This document shows positions 26,508 through 36,219 of a DNA stretch of 64,000 nt, piece by piece. Every line of letters begins with the position of its first letter. Position 1 is the stretch's first letter. A model generated the notes under the pieces. That model made no database searches. It was not told where the DNA came from and saw only the letters and a list, made by a program, of their open reading frames with translations. Made by a program: the position numbers and the translations under genes. The DNA lies in contig NZ_CANSMR010000028.1 in NCBI RefSeq assembly GCF_947648125.1, forward strand, positions 24,150-88,149, in the 5' to 3' direction. This stretch comes from an uncultured Bradyrhizobium sp. GTDB lineage: Bacteria > Pseudomonadota > Alphaproteobacteria > Rhizobiales > Xanthobacteraceae.

Positions 26508-27386
26508 GTGGCCTTCCTGACGATTCAAATCCTGAACTCGTTGCTCTATGCCTCGGTGCTCTTCCTCATTGCCGCTGGTCTCAGCCTGATCTTCGGGGTC
26601 ATGCGGATCATCAATCTGGCGCATGGCAGCCTCTATGCTGTTGGCGCCTACGTCACCGCGTGGCTGGTCGGCCGGGGGATTGCGCTGGGCCTGCCGCCGG
26701 GCTGGCTGTTCCTCCTGCTGCCCTTGGGGGCGCTGTCGGTGGCGCTCATCGGCATCGTCATAGAACCTTTGTTGCTTCGACCCTTCTATCGCCGAGCCGA
26801 GGAATACCAGTTGCTCGTCACCTTCGGCCTCATTCAGATCCTCGAAGATTCGATCCGTTTCATCTGGGGCGGGACGCCCCTTTCCGCGGACGCGCTGATG
26901 GACGCGCTGCCGATCATCCATATCGGCGGCCTGCTCTATCCTGCCTACAATCTGGTGGTGATCGGGATCGGCGTGGTGGCGGCCTTGGCCCTCTGGGTGG
27001 CAATCTATCACACCAAGTTCGGCGTCATGTTGCGAGCGACGTCCCAAGATCGGCGCATGGCTTCGGCGCTCGGCCTCAATGTGGGCCTCGTCTATGTGAT
27101 GGCGTTCGGGATCGGCTGCTTCATGGCGGGTCTCGGCGGAGCCATCGTGGTGCCGACCCAGGCGGCCGTGCTTGGCATGGGGATCGATGCGCTGGTCATC
27201 GCCTTCGTGGTGGTGGTGATCGGCGGGCTAGGCAGCCTCAAGGGGGCTCTGGTCGGGGCCCTGGTCGTGAGCTTCGTGCGGACCGCAGGAATTCAGTTCT
27301 TCCCGGAGCTCGAGTTGGCGGTGCTGTACCTCATCGCCGCCCTGGTGCTGCTGGTGCGGCCGACCGGGCTGTTTGGAACCGCGTGA
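26508..27386 (+). CDS. livH: Branched-chain-type ABC permease LivH
   Basis: 292 aa from GTG 26508, with GGCGGAGGA just upstream. Hydrophobic throughout with about eight membrane segments. LivH-family signatures are GLSLIFGVMRIINLAHGSLY near the N-terminus and the EAA-like cytoplasmic loop GVMLRATSQDRRMASALGLN. It ends in RPTGLFG, as usual for the family. Its stop overlaps the livM start (TGATG). Confidence 0.9.
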   Translation: MAFLTIQILNSLLYASVLFLIAAGLSLIFGVMRIINLAHGSLYAVGAYVTAWLVGRGIALGLPPGWLFLLLPLGALSVALIGIVIEPLLLRPFYRRAEEYQLLVTFGLIQILEDSIRFIWGGTPLSADALMDALPIIHIGGLLYPAYNLVVIGIGVVAALALWVAIYHTKFGVMLRATSQDRRMASALGLNVGLVYVMAFGIGCFMAGLGGAIVVPTQAAVLGMGIDALVIAFVVVVIGGLGSLKGALVGALVVSFVRTAGIQFFPELELAVLYLIAALVLLVRPTGLFGTA

Positions 27387-28390
27387 TGAAACCCGATCCA
27401 AGCGCGCCGCGCGATCATTCGTTGGCACGACTCGCAGCCGCGATGGCGCCGGTCCTGCTCCTGTTGATCTTGCTGCCGACCTTCGTCGACACGTATCAGA
27501 TCCAGCTCGTGACCTACGGGCTGATCGCGGCGATCGCCGCGCTCGGGTTCAATCTGCTGCTCGGCTACACAGGCCTGTTGTCGTTCGGTCATTCCGCCTA
27601 TTTCGGCCTCGGCGCCTACACCGTCGCCTTCGTGGTGCAGCGTCTCGGACCGCATTCCATGGAGTTCTATATCCTGATCGGGATTCCGGCCGTCGCGATT
27701 GCGTCGGCGCTGTTCGGTTATGTCTGCGTCCGGCATACCCGAATCTTCTTCGGCATTCTTACGCTGGCGATTTCGCAGGTGGTCTACAGCCTGGCGCTAA
27801 AGTTGTATTGGGTGACCGGCGGCAGCGACGGTCTGCGGGTACCCCGTCCGGCCTTGTTGCTGGGCTTGCTCAATTTCTCCGGCCCCCGCGGCTTCCAGCA
27901 ATTCATCACGTCCTATTACTACTACGTGCTGGCCATCTTCGTCGTATGCGTCGTCCTGATGTGGGTGGTCGTGCACTCGCCGTTCGGCAAAGCGCTTCAG
28001 GCCATACGAGATAACGAGGTCCGCGCGCGCTTTCTCGGCTTGAGGATCCGCCGGTTCCGCTGGATATCCTTTCTCGTTTCCGGAACTTTCACCGGGCTCG
28101 CGGGCATTCTCTGGGTGCCGCTCAACGGCTTAACGACACCCGACGTCCTCTACTGGACCTTCTCGGGCGAGATCGTATTCTCTGCGCTGCTCGGCGGCTT
28201 CCGCAACTTTACCGGCCCGATCGTCGGCGGCATCGTGTTCACTTATTTGAAGACCTACGCGGTGGCCACGACCGAATATTGGCAACTTCTGCTTGGCGTG
28301 GTTCTGGTCACTCTCGTGCTGGTGCTGCCAACAGGCATCGTCGGGGGGCTGTCGACGCTCGGGCTGAGACTGAGGAAGGGGAGATCCTGA
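27386..28390 (+). CDS. livM: Branched-chain-type ABC permease LivM
   Basis: 334 aa, about nine membrane segments. Family signatures: GFNLLLGYTGLLSFGHSAYF and the loop KALQAIRDNEVRARFLGL. It overlaps livH by one base and lies one base before livG, indicating one polycistronic message. Pairs with LivH to form the inner-membrane channel. Confidence 0.9.
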   Translation: MKPDPSAPRDHSLARLAAAMAPVLLLLILLPTFVDTYQIQLVTYGLIAAIAALGFNLLLGYTGLLSFGHSAYFGLGAYTVAFVVQRLGPHSMEFYILIGIPAVAIASALFGYVCVRHTRIFFGILTLAISQVVYSLALKLYWVTGGSDGLRVPRPALLLGLLNFSGPRGFQQFITSYYYYVLAIFVVCVVLMWVVVHSPFGKALQAIRDNEVRARFLGLRIRRFRWISFLVSGTFTGLAGILWVPLNGLTTPDVLYWTFSGEIVFSALLGGFRNFTGPIVGGIVFTYLKTYAVATTEYWQLLLGVVLVTLVLVLPTGIVGGLSTLGLRLRKGRS

Positions 28391-28391
28391 C

Positions 28392-29147
28392 ATGCCCCTT
28401 CTCAAGACAGTTAACCTGAGGAAGCAGTTTGGCGAGACCCGCGCCTGCGACGGCGTCAATTTCGTGGTGAACAAGGGTGAATTCCTGTCCCTGGTGGGAT
28501 CGAACGGCGCGGGCAAGACCACGCTCGTCAACCTGATCAGCGCACATCTGCAGCCGGACAGCGGTCAAATCCTGTTCGAGGATCGCGACATCACCTTTAC
28601 TACGGTGACCGACCGCATCAAGGCGGGAATTGTCCGCAGCTTCCAGATCGTCAACCTGTTCGACGGACTTTCGGTTTTCGACAACGTCGCACTGTCGATC
28701 TTCTCGCGTGACGGCAAGGCCGTGCAGATGGCGGCCTTGGCCGACCACGACTATGATGTGCGCCGCGAGACGATCGAAGTGCTGGGCGAGTTCGGCTTGA
28801 CGAACAAGATCGAGGTTCCGGCGGGGGGCCTCGCGCAGGGCGATCGCAAGCTGCTCGACGTGGCGGTCGCCTACGCGCTGCGTCCCCGGCTGCTGTTTCT
28901 CGACGAGCCGACCAGCGGCGTGAGCACCCACGAGAAGGCGCAGATCATGGATACCGTATCGTCGGTGGTGCGCAGAGGAATGGTGACCGCGGTCGTCATC
29001 GAGCACGACATGGACGTGGTGTTTCGCTACTCGGATCGCATCGTGATGATGCATGAGGGCTCCTTCCTCGCCGATGGCACGCCCGACGAGATCCGCGCGA
29101 ACAAGGACGTCGCCAGCATTCTGCTTGGCGCGCCGCTGGCGAGTTGA
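28392..29147 (+). CDS. livG: ABC transporter ATPase LivG
   Basis: 251 aa. Walker A is GSNGAGKTT (residues ~37-45). The signature region is GGLAQGDRKLLDVAVA, a divergent form of LSGGQ. Walker B is LLFLDEPTSG, and the H-loop region is VVIEHDMDVVF. The stop overlaps the possible TTG start of livF. Energises uptake through LivHM. Confidence 0.9.
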   Translation: MPLLKTVNLRKQFGETRACDGVNFVVNKGEFLSLVGSNGAGKTTLVNLISAHLQPDSGQILFEDRDITFTTVTDRIKAGIVRSFQIVNLFDGLSVFDNVALSIFSRDGKAVQMAALADHDYDVRRETIEVLGEFGLTNKIEVPAGGLAQGDRKLLDVAVAYALRPRLLFLDEPTSGVSTHEKAQIMDTVSSVVRRGMVTAVVIEHDMDVVFRYSDRIVMMHEGSFLADGTPDEIRANKDVASILLGAPLAS

Positions 29148-29878
29148 GGCGAGAAAAGCTGGTGCTGCTCGAGGTCAAGGACATCAACACCTATCGAGGC
29201 CCCGCCCATATCCTGCGCGGCGTGTCGATCAGCGTCGATACGGACGAGGTCGTGGCCCTGGTCGGACGCAACGGAGCCGGACGCACGACCATCATCGAGA
29301 GCGTCACCGGCCTGCTCCCCGTCCGTTCAGGCCAGATCCGCTTTCGCGATGAGGAGATCACCTCGTTGCCACCGCATCGGCGCGCCAAACGCGGCATCGG
29401 CTACGCGCCGGAGAACTCCGGCATTTTTCCCGAGCTGACGGTCGCCGAGAATCTGATGATCAGCCGCTGGCTCGCGCAAAAAACGGAGCGCGGCGCCGCA
29501 GGCGATGGCAATACCGAAGCGCGGGCGTTCACCGTATTTCCTGAAGTGCGCCAACTTGTCGACCGACAGGGGCAGAATTTGAGTGGCGGCCAGAAGAAAA
29601 TGGTGGCGATCGCCAGGGCCATGGCGCTCGCCCCCTATCTCTTGATCCTAGACGAGGCTTTCGAAGGGCTCGCACCCGCCGTCGTGAAACGTTTCCGCGA
29701 GGCGGTCATGACTATCAAGGCCATGGGCATCTCGCTGCTGATCGCCGAATCGAATCTCGTGAGTGCGGCGACGATGGCCGATCGGCTCTACGTGGTCGAT
29801 CGCGGCGAGATCGTCTTCCATGGCAAGCCGCAGCAGGCGCTCGCCGATGACCAGGTGATGCGCACGCTGCGCGGGTGA
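29144..29878 (+). CDS. livF: ABC transporter ATPase LivF with Walker A Lys replaced by Arg
   Basis: 244 aa if the TTG at 29144 (overlapping the livG stop) is used, 238 aa from GTG 29162. It has LSGGQKKMVAIARAM and Walker B LLILDEAFEG. Walker A, however, reads GRNGAGRTT: the phosphate-binding Lys is Arg (codon CGC at 29281). This normally weakens ATP hydrolysis, so the pair LivG/LivF may be asymmetric. The rest of the protein is intact. Confidence 0.87.
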   Translation: MRREKLVLLEVKDINTYRGPAHILRGVSISVDTDEVVALVGRNGAGRTTIIESVTGLLPVRSGQIRFRDEEITSLPPHRRAKRGIGYAPENSGIFPELTVAENLMISRWLAQKTERGAAGDGNTEARAFTVFPEVRQLVDRQGQNLSGGQKKMVAIARAMALAPYLLILDEAFEGLAPAVVKRFREAVMTIKAMGISLLIAESNLVSAATMADRLYVVDRGEIVFHGKPQQALADDQVMRTLRG

Positions 29879-29883
29879 TTGCC

Positions 29884-31035
29884 ATGTCCGGTTCTTCCAG
29901 GCCGCGTCCCATGGTGAAGCCGCTGAGCCTGCTTGCTGCGCTAGCGGCGACATTGGCGATCGCAACCGTGGGGAGGGGCGGCCACGAGCTGCCAATGTAC
30001 CCGTCCTATTATCCGCACGAGATCGCCATCGAGACCATACCGCCTGAGCACGCCGCTCCGTTGCTGCTCGAAAACAAGATTCAGGCCTATCTCGGTCCGC
30101 AGCCGCGCTTTTCCGGCGACGTGCCGGTCTCGATCCGTGCGGTGGAGTCGCTCGGCAGTTTCGTCATCGTGCTGCGCAATCCCGCCGCGTCCGCGTGTGC
30201 CGCCGTCGAGACGGTCGTCGGCGACATCGCCGGAAAGCAAGGCTTTATATTTCATCCCTATCCGATCACGCCTTTTCACGGCGATTATCTCTATTACGCT
30301 GATCTCGCCGAGGCCGCGAAGGCGCGCTTTCTGCGTGCGCGCGCCCGGACATCGGCGGCGCCCGCAAATCTTAGAGTCAAGGCCGACGGCGCGTTGCAAC
30401 ACCTCATTCGTCCCGAATGGATTGCACAGGGTCCGGAATGGGATGTCGCGGTCGAGGAGGTCAGCGCGGCGGACCTCGTCGCCTCATCGATGACCTCGGT
30501 CAACGGTTGGCTCGGGCCTCCGTGGGTGAAGGCCGGGTGGTTTCATGCCGAGCGCATCCTGGCTGATGCGATCGAGGATGGCGATACTAGGGCTCGCGCT
30601 GACGCCATGGTGGGGCGGATCGAGGCGAGCGATTATCGCGATGCGGTCGAGCGGATAAACTTGCAACGCGACCTCGTGACTACGCTCACCAGCAGTTGTC
30701 GCAAGCTCGTCGTCGGATACACCGTGAAGCGGCAGTATTTCAGCGTCGAATTCAGTGACGGCATCGAGAATATCGGATTCGATTCCATTGAGGGCCTCAA
30801 TTCACCGATGTTCATACGCACGGTGAAGCTCAAGAACTTTCCGTGGAACGGTTGGCTCATGCTAGGGATCGACAAAGCGCCGAACGCAGCCTGGAATCCG
30901 ATCGCGGGATTTAACGACGGCTTCGGACGGCTGCTTTGGTCGGCGGTCGGCGATCCGGCCCTGGTGCCCGCACCCTATGATTCGGGCTGGATGCTCAATC
31001 GCCTCTCGGACGTTCAATCGAATTCCCGTCGGTGA
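29884..31035 (+). CDS. Exported protein of unknown function in the ABC/cupredoxin operon
   Basis: About 383 aa. An N-terminal hydrophobic segment (KPLSLLAALAATLAIATVG) follows a basic start; ATG 29911 could also be used. It lies 5 nt after livF and 16 nt before the cupredoxin gene, so it belongs to the same transcript. It contains repeated aromatic/Pro motifs (MYPSYYPHEIAIE, HPYPITPFHGDYLYY, PSYYP) and a Cys-containing middle (LTSSCRKLVV). The early part looks binding-protein-like, with no firm family. It is predicted to be periplasmic. Confidence 0.7.
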   Translation: MSGSSRPRPMVKPLSLLAALAATLAIATVGRGGHELPMYPSYYPHEIAIETIPPEHAAPLLLENKIQAYLGPQPRFSGDVPVSIRAVESLGSFVIVLRNPAASACAAVETVVGDIAGKQGFIFHPYPITPFHGDYLYYADLAEAAKARFLRARARTSAAPANLRVKADGALQHLIRPEWIAQGPEWDVAVEEVSAADLVASSMTSVNGWLGPPWVKAGWFHAERILADAIEDGDTRARADAMVGRIEASDYRDAVERINLQRDLVTTLTSSCRKLVVGYTVKRQYFSVEFSDGIENIGFDSIEGLNSPMFIRTVKLKNFPWNGWLMLGIDKAPNAAWNPIAGFNDGFGRLLWSAVGDPALVPAPYDSGWMLNRLSDVQSNSRR

Positions 31036-31051
31036 AAAGCGAGGGGAGCCA

Positions 31052-31438
31052 ATGTTTCACGTCCGCTTCGTGCTCGCCACGTTTGTATGGGCGTTCTTGC
31101 TGATCGCGGCGGGCAGCGCGTTCTTCGGCGCTCTTGCCGCGGAGCTTACCTTCGACCTCAAGGTCGCGCATGGTCGCGTTCCGGACTCCATGCAGCTCAT
31201 CCGCGTCAGGCAGGGCGACGTCGTAAGGCTGCGATGGAGCACGGATCAACCGTTGACCCTGCATCTGCACGGCTATGATATCGAGAAACACGTCGAACCG
31301 GGCACCACCACCGATCTCACATTCGCGGCTTCTGCGACGGGGCGATTTCCGGTTCACGTCCACGCGCAAGGGGGGCGCGCCGACGGTCACACGCACGAGG
31401 AAGAACCGCTGGTGAATATCGAGGTTTATCCGCGCTAG
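31052..31438 (+). CDS. Exported cupredoxin-like protein
   Basis: 128 aa. A signal/TM segment (FVLATFVWAFLLIAAGSAFF) precedes a ~95-residue beta sandwich. It has VRQGDVVRLRWSTDQPLTLH, LHGYD and a His-rich end HVHAQGGRADGHTHEEE. This matches the cupredoxin-like domain seen in EfeO-type and related proteins. It lacks an obvious type 1 Cys ligand, so blue-copper electron transfer is doubtful; His-mediated metal binding is more likely. GAGGGGAG precedes the ATG. Confidence 0.75.
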   Translation: MFHVRFVLATFVWAFLLIAAGSAFFGALAAELTFDLKVAHGRVPDSMQLIRVRQGDVVRLRWSTDQPLTLHLHGYDIEKHVEPGTTTDLTFAASATGRFPVHVHAQGGRADGHTHEEEPLVNIEVYPR

Positions 31439-31481
31439 ACCGTGCGGCAAAGCTGCGTCCTGCCGGAGAGCATATGTTCGG

Positions 31482-34217
31482 ATGTCTTTGGTGACCCAAG
31501 CTCTCATCGCCTCCCCGCTCCATGGCGGGCCTGAAAACAACGAAGCCGTACGGTTCGGCCACGCGAAACGGCCGGCTTTCACCTTCGCCGCCGTAGTGGC
31601 GGGTGTTTGCTCGCTCGCTTTCCCGGCACATGCCCATGGCTTCGGCCAGCGTTACGACCTACCCCTGCCGCTGTCGCTCTATCTGTTCGGCACGGCGGCG
31701 GCCGTCGTTCTGTCGTTCGTCATCGTCGGGTTATTCGCCCGCCATGCGCCAGGCGCGAGTGGCTACCCGCGCATCGACCTCCTGGCGCACCGGCTGCGCC
31801 GGCAGATCGCACGCGCGCTTGGGACCTTTCTTAAGCTCTTCTCGATCAGCCTGTTGGTCTTGACCGTGATCGCCGGGTTTTACGGAAGCCAGAACCCGTA
31901 TCAGAACATCGCGCCGACGCTTGTGTGGGTGATCTGGTGGGTAGGGCTCGCGGTGTTCTCGGCTTTCTTCGGAGACCTGTGGGTATTGATCAATCCATGG
32001 CGTACCCTTTTCGACTGGGCCGATCGGCTCTACCGGACCGGCGGCGGCCGCGGTTTGGGCTTGCGCTGGCCCTATCCCGAGGCGCTCGCAGTGTGGCCGG
32101 CATTCGCATTGCTGCTTGCCGTTTCCTGGACGGAGCTCGTATTTCCGAGCCCGGCGGTGCCAGCCAACATCGCCTGGTTGGCTCTTTTCTATTCGCTACT
32201 CACCTGGGCCGGCATGGCCGCGTTCGGCAGCGAGGCCTGGGTCAAGCATGGCGAGGTCTTCAGCGTTTTCTTCGGCGTATTTGCTCGCTTTGCGCCGACC
32301 GAACCGAGCATCCGCGATCGTTCCGGCGAACATGGATTGGCGCTAAGGCCCTTCGGAGCGGGTCTGCTCGCCAACGAGCCGGCCTCCACCTCGATGGTCG
32401 CCTTCGTCCTGCTCGTGTTGTCGAGTGTTCTCTATGACGGGTTGCTGAGCACGCCGGAATGGGCGGAGGTCGAGCGCCAACTCCTCGGTGTGCTGCCCAG
32501 TCTTGGGGAAGCTGATTCCATCATCGTCAGGACTATCGGTCTCGTTGCGTTCTGGGCTTTGTTCTTCGGCGCATATGTGGCCGTAAGCGCCGTCATGAGC
32601 ATGGTGGCAGCCTTCCACTCGCCCTGGGAAATAGCGCGGAACTTTGCCTTCACTCTGGTCCCGATCGCCATCGCCTATCACCTCGCGCATTACCTCGTGT
32701 ACCTGCTGACCCAGGGACAATACATCGTGCCGCTCGCATCCGATCCATTCGGATATGGCTGGAATCTCTTTGACACCGCGGGATACCGCGTCGACATCGC
32801 CGTCGTCGGCGCGCGGTTTGCATGGTATGCCGCAGTGACGTCGATCGTGCTTGGCCACATCGCCGCCGTCTATCTCGCCGATGTGAGGGCACACCAGATC
32901 CTCGAAACGCGTGGCGCCGCGCTGCGCTCGCAGGTGCCGTTGACCGCACTGATGGTGGTCTACACGTTTGTAAGCTTGTCGATTCTCGCCGAGCCGATCG
33001 TTGAGCGCCGCGTGCCTGCGCAACCGACCGCAACGGTACCGGAGGCCCTGGCCGTTCCCGAAGACGCGCTTATTCCCGAGCCTGGGACCGGCCGGTTGCA
33101 GCCGGTTGGGGCGGGCCGATTCGCCACTTTGAAATTGACCTACCGCGTGCTCGGCTCGGCATTTCATGACGGGACGCGCGCGACCTTCGCGGACCTGCTC
33201 TATGCCTACATGTTCGCCTATCGCTGGGCCGTCCCCGGCGAAGCGGATTCACATTACGACCCCGTAGTCGCCGCGGCGACCGCCCCGCTGCGGCGGCGAC
33301 TCGCGGGCGTGCGGGTCGCGGGTGTCGATACGGCGTCGAAGTCGTTCCGGGTGGGTGACGTCAATTTCGTCCGCGAGTTGGTCGTGGTCGACGTCTACGC
33401 CAATATTCCGCCGGAGGATGCCGAGCAGGACGCGGTCTTCGCACCGCCGTGGAGTACGCTACCTTGGCATTTGCTCGTGCTGATGGAAGAGGCAGTCAGC
33501 CGCGACTGGGCCGCGTTCTCGCAAGCCGAGGCTGCCCGCCGCGGCATCGATTGGCTCGATCTCGTGCGCTCCGATACATTGAAAGCGCGGCTCGCGGCGC
33601 TCACCGATCAATTCGAACAGGAGGGGTTTCGTCCCGAAATCCTGCGATCGCAGGTAAGCGCCGAGGAGGCGCGGAAGCGCTGGGCAGCGATGGCGGCGTT
33701 CTACCGAGACCACGGGCATTTTCTGGTGACCAACGGTCCCTATCAGCTCAAGAGCTGGGCGGGCGACAGCGCAACGCTCCAGGCGTTCCGGGATCTCAGC
33801 TACCCCTTGGGAGTGGGTTCCTACGACGCCTACGCCATTCCGCGCCGAGGCTACGTCACCAAAGTCGAGAGCGATGGCGGCGGACTGCGCCTCTCCGCCG
33901 ATATTGAAATTCTCGAGAGGTTCATGCGCGACTACCGCGTCCTGCGCCGACCGATGCAGTCGGTTGACGCCGTCCTCCTCAAGCGTGCTGCCCCCGAATG
34001 CCGCTACGTGGTGCTGAACGCTGACGGTCGGGTCGTGCTGACGGGCGCCGCTCGTCTACGGGAGGACCTGACGTTCCAGATCGAGTTTGACGGCAAGCTG
34101 CCGCCCAGCCAGTACGACGTCATGGTCGAGATCGTTGTCAACGGCGACGCGATGCTTGCGCAGATCGAGCGAATCCCGGTCGTGATCGGCGCCAGCCCTG
34201 CTTCGCCCTCCCATTGA
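31482..34217 (+). CDS. 911-aa polytopic membrane protein with large C-terminal domain
   Basis: A leading hydrophobic segment ends in PAHAHGFGQRYDLPLPL. About ten membrane helices follow up to residue ~510 (for example VWVIWWVGLAVFSAFF, AWLALFYSLLTWAGMAAF, IGLVAFWALFFGAYVAVS, HLAHYLVYLL). After them comes a soluble region of ~390 residues. The AHGFGxRxDLPLP head and helix pattern recall membrane proteins often labelled fenitrothion hydrolase, a name I do not trust functionally. Last gene of the ABC/cupredoxin run. It could be a metal or substrate handling membrane partner of the cupredoxin. Confidence 0.8.
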   Translation: MSLVTQALIASPLHGGPENNEAVRFGHAKRPAFTFAAVVAGVCSLAFPAHAHGFGQRYDLPLPLSLYLFGTAAAVVLSFVIVGLFARHAPGASGYPRIDLLAHRLRRQIARALGTFLKLFSISLLVLTVIAGFYGSQNPYQNIAPTLVWVIWWVGLAVFSAFFGDLWVLINPWRTLFDWADRLYRTGGGRGLGLRWPYPEALAVWPAFALLLAVSWTELVFPSPAVPANIAWLALFYSLLTWAGMAAFGSEAWVKHGEVFSVFFGVFARFAPTEPSIRDRSGEHGLALRPFGAGLLANEPASTSMVAFVLLVLSSVLYDGLLSTPEWAEVERQLLGVLPSLGEADSIIVRTIGLVAFWALFFGAYVAVSAVMSMVAAFHSPWEIARNFAFTLVPIAIAYHLAHYLVYLLTQGQYIVPLASDPFGYGWNLFDTAGYRVDIAVVGARFAWYAAVTSIVLGHIAAVYLADVRAHQILETRGAALRSQVPLTALMVVYTFVSLSILAEPIVERRVPAQPTATVPEALAVPEDALIPEPGTGRLQPVGAGRFATLKLTYRVLGSAFHDGTRATFADLLYAYMFAYRWAVPGEADSHYDPVVAAATAPLRRRLAGVRVAGVDTASKSFRVGDVNFVRELVVVDVYANIPPEDAEQDAVFAPPWSTLPWHLLVLMEEAVSRDWAAFSQAEAARRGIDWLDLVRSDTLKARLAALTDQFEQEGFRPEILRSQVSAEEARKRWAAMAAFYRDHGHFLVTNGPYQLKSWAGDSATLQAFRDLSYPLGVGSYDAYAIPRRGYVTKVESDGGGLRLSADIEILERFMRDYRVLRRPMQSVDAVLLKRAAPECRYVVLNADGRVVLTGAARLREDLTFQIEFDGKLPPSQYDVMVEIVVNGDAMLAQIERIPVVIGASPASPSH

Positions 34218-34289
34218 CTGCTACGGTATCGTCCGGCCCAAGTCAGCTCAGGTAGAGTCGAGGATGGGCGCGGTAGCTTGGGCCATTCG

Positions 34290-34978
34290 GCAACGCTCCG
34301 TTTCCCATCCCGCTCATCGAACCGGACGTGCCCGATTAAGGCCATCCGGCTCTCCGACTGGTTTCACCGTTGAGGCACACGGAGAGCAAACTAACCGCAC
34401 GCGGCTTCGGCACGGTGAGTAACTCTCCTTCGCCCCTCGACACAGCAATCTCCGGCGGCGCCTGTCATTGATGGTGTTTGCAGGCTCATCGCCAATCACC
34501 ACGACTTCGCCATCTTCGAAAGCGCACCAGAAGTCAGGGCCCTTTCCTCAGCCAGCATTACCCGGCTTCAACGGTCATACGGCCCTGTCCGACTCCCGCC
34601 ATGGCCGCCGCCTTCGCGACGTTGAGGCCGCTACCCTCGCCCGTGACGGGTCTCCCCCGATTACCCGAAACCACCATTCCGACGTGCCGTGCCCACTACC
34701 CCGGCGGATCGAGCGGGTGCGCTTGTCGATTGCTTCCCCGCTCATGCTGCCTACCCCTTTTGACCGGAGGGTCGGCATCCGCATTAGGACTTTCGAGGCC
34801 TGCTCAGGCTTCACTCACGTTACGGCCCGCCGCATTGCTCAACCGCCTAAAGCGGCCTTTGTCACGAGGCTCCAGCCCTGCCGGTTACCCGACCGAACCG
34901 CTCGTCAGCTACCAGATCAATCGACAACTCTCTGGGTGGAATCTTCCTCCACTAGTGATCCGCGCCTTCAGGGCGCAC
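34290..34978 (-). mobile_element. Group II intron relic without maturase
   Basis: On the minus strand it starts at 34978 with GTGCGCCCTGAAGG (GUGYG 5' end). Near the other end, at 34319-34352, is a domain-V-like hairpin (GAGCCGGATG ... CACGTCCGGTTC). Between them a frame includes GSMSGEAIDKRTRSIRRG, like the leader of an intron-encoded protein, but no RT remains. At about 0.7 kb it is an internally deleted copy. It is of a different subtype from the remnant at 14 kb, judging by its 5' sequence. Confidence 0.65.
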
Positions 34979-35443
34979 GGTCAAAAAGCGCCGTTTTGAC
35001 GGTCCGCCGGTCGCGTCCGGTTTGCCACTGTCATCGGACGTCTTCGGTACCTTCTGGCACTTCGCATTCGGGCCAATAGCAGCTATTCAGGAAGACCCGC
35101 GAGGCGGATATGAGGCGGTGGGCGAGCTCAAGGATGTGGACGCCCTGCCCGCACGTCTTTTGATGGACATGCGGTTCGGGATACCGCGCGTAGCGCTCAC
35201 GGATAAGAGTACGAACCCACCGATTTCTGCGCTGGGCTACGCCACTGCCCTCTCGTGAGCAAACAGCGGTTTTCCTTCGCGGATCGGTGGTTCAAAGAAT
35301 GCTGCGACGACCACAAGAGCAAACGCTCGACCACGCGATCAAACATGGAGGATTAGCGGAAGAGCAATCTAGAATTCGCAGCGGGTAACAACGTGGGAGT
35401 AAAAGGATCGCGAAAACATTTTTCGCATCAATGACTTATTCTC

Positions 35444-35683
35444 TTGGTGCGCTCGGACGGCGGGCGCATCTATTGCGATATCAACGAGTTGCCCAGATTC
35501 GTCAAACAAAAAGGTGCGTTTCGCGCGCAGAAGTGCTTTTCGGCCCTGCCTCACCCGACAGCCATCAAGCGCCGGCCCAGCCCCGTGCTTGATCGCCGAG
35601 AGCACCTAAACTCTCGCGCGGAGGAAAGATACCGACGTTGCGCTCGACCGCTTTCCGCTGAATTTTTGGTATCCGTGGCCTAA
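35444..35683 (+). CDS. Possible small protein in repeat copy 2
   Basis: 79 codons beginning with TTG 35444, same frame as the candidate at 10271. The shared ~62 residues differ by one Glu/Asp change. Tails diverge after the repeat ends. No good ribosome site is visible, so expression is unproven. Confidence 0.3.
   Translation: MVRSDGGRIYCDINELPRFVKQKGAFRAQKCFSALPHPTAIKRRPSPVLDRREHLNSRAEERYRRCARPLSAEFLVSVA
35445..35631 (+). repeat. 187-bp dispersed repeat, copy 2
   Basis: Direct copy of 10272-10458 with four substitutions. Followed at 35680 by a shorter shared block also found at 10861. Confidence 0.85.
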
Positions 35684-35859
35684 AGTGCGAGCCCCTGGTG
35701 GTGCGTTGCCTATTTTCGCAAAACCAGACCGGAGAGCCCTCGCTATGAGGTGAGGCCCCGCATTTAAATAAAATTTGATTGGATAAGTCTAATAGACGAC
35801 TTGATCTTTCAGACTTCTTGATAACGCGACTCTCCCGCCATTCAAATGGGTAAGAAGCG

Positions 35860-36036
35860 ATGACCGATCAACAGCTGACTCTTCAGGCCGTCAGCGAAGC
35901 CCTGTGCATCTTGGACGAATACCTTCAGCCCCGCCCCCACGACAGTGAAAGCATTCTCGACAAGATGGTTGAGGTTCTCGAGCGGCCCGATTTGGTCGGT
36001 GCCGTAAGCCGATTGCGGCAACGAAGTAGTCTCTGA
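35860..36036 (+). CDS. 58-aa conserved small protein
   Basis: MTDQQLTLQAVSEALCILDE and then YLQPRPHDSESILDKMVEVL, followed by ERPDLVGAVSRLRQRSSL. Regular amphipathic helices, clean codons and a start preceded by AAGAAGCG argue for a real gene. It recalls short rhizobial proteins of unknown role. The opposite-strand frame here is a shadow. Confidence 0.65.
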   Translation: MTDQQLTLQAVSEALCILDEYLQPRPHDSESILDKMVEVLERPDLVGAVSRLRQRSSL

Positions 36037-36219
36037 GTACTCCGATGACGAAACTCCATTTATCCCTTTGGCCGCTTGCATCGCTACGGCCGGTCACTTT
36101 CGGCCTCCCCGATAATCGGACGTCTTCGGTGCCAGCCGCTACCTCGAAAAGGGCCATGACCGGACACGGTAGTCCGAACCGCGAAGTGATCGACTTTGTT
36201 AAATATCTGCTCTTGACGC

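Larger units (their letters stand above)
34218..35859. other. Accessory stretch with intron relic and repeat copy 2
   Basis: No large gene. Holds the group II intron relic (34290-34978), the 187-bp repeat copy 2 (35445-35631) and shared block 2 (35680-35725). A 78-codon frame at 35022-35258 is open but not convincing. Confidence 0.5.

Noticed and set aside
34575-34814. 79-codon minus frame as a stand-alone gene
   Set aside because: Lies wholly inside the group II intron relic and looks like its leader region.
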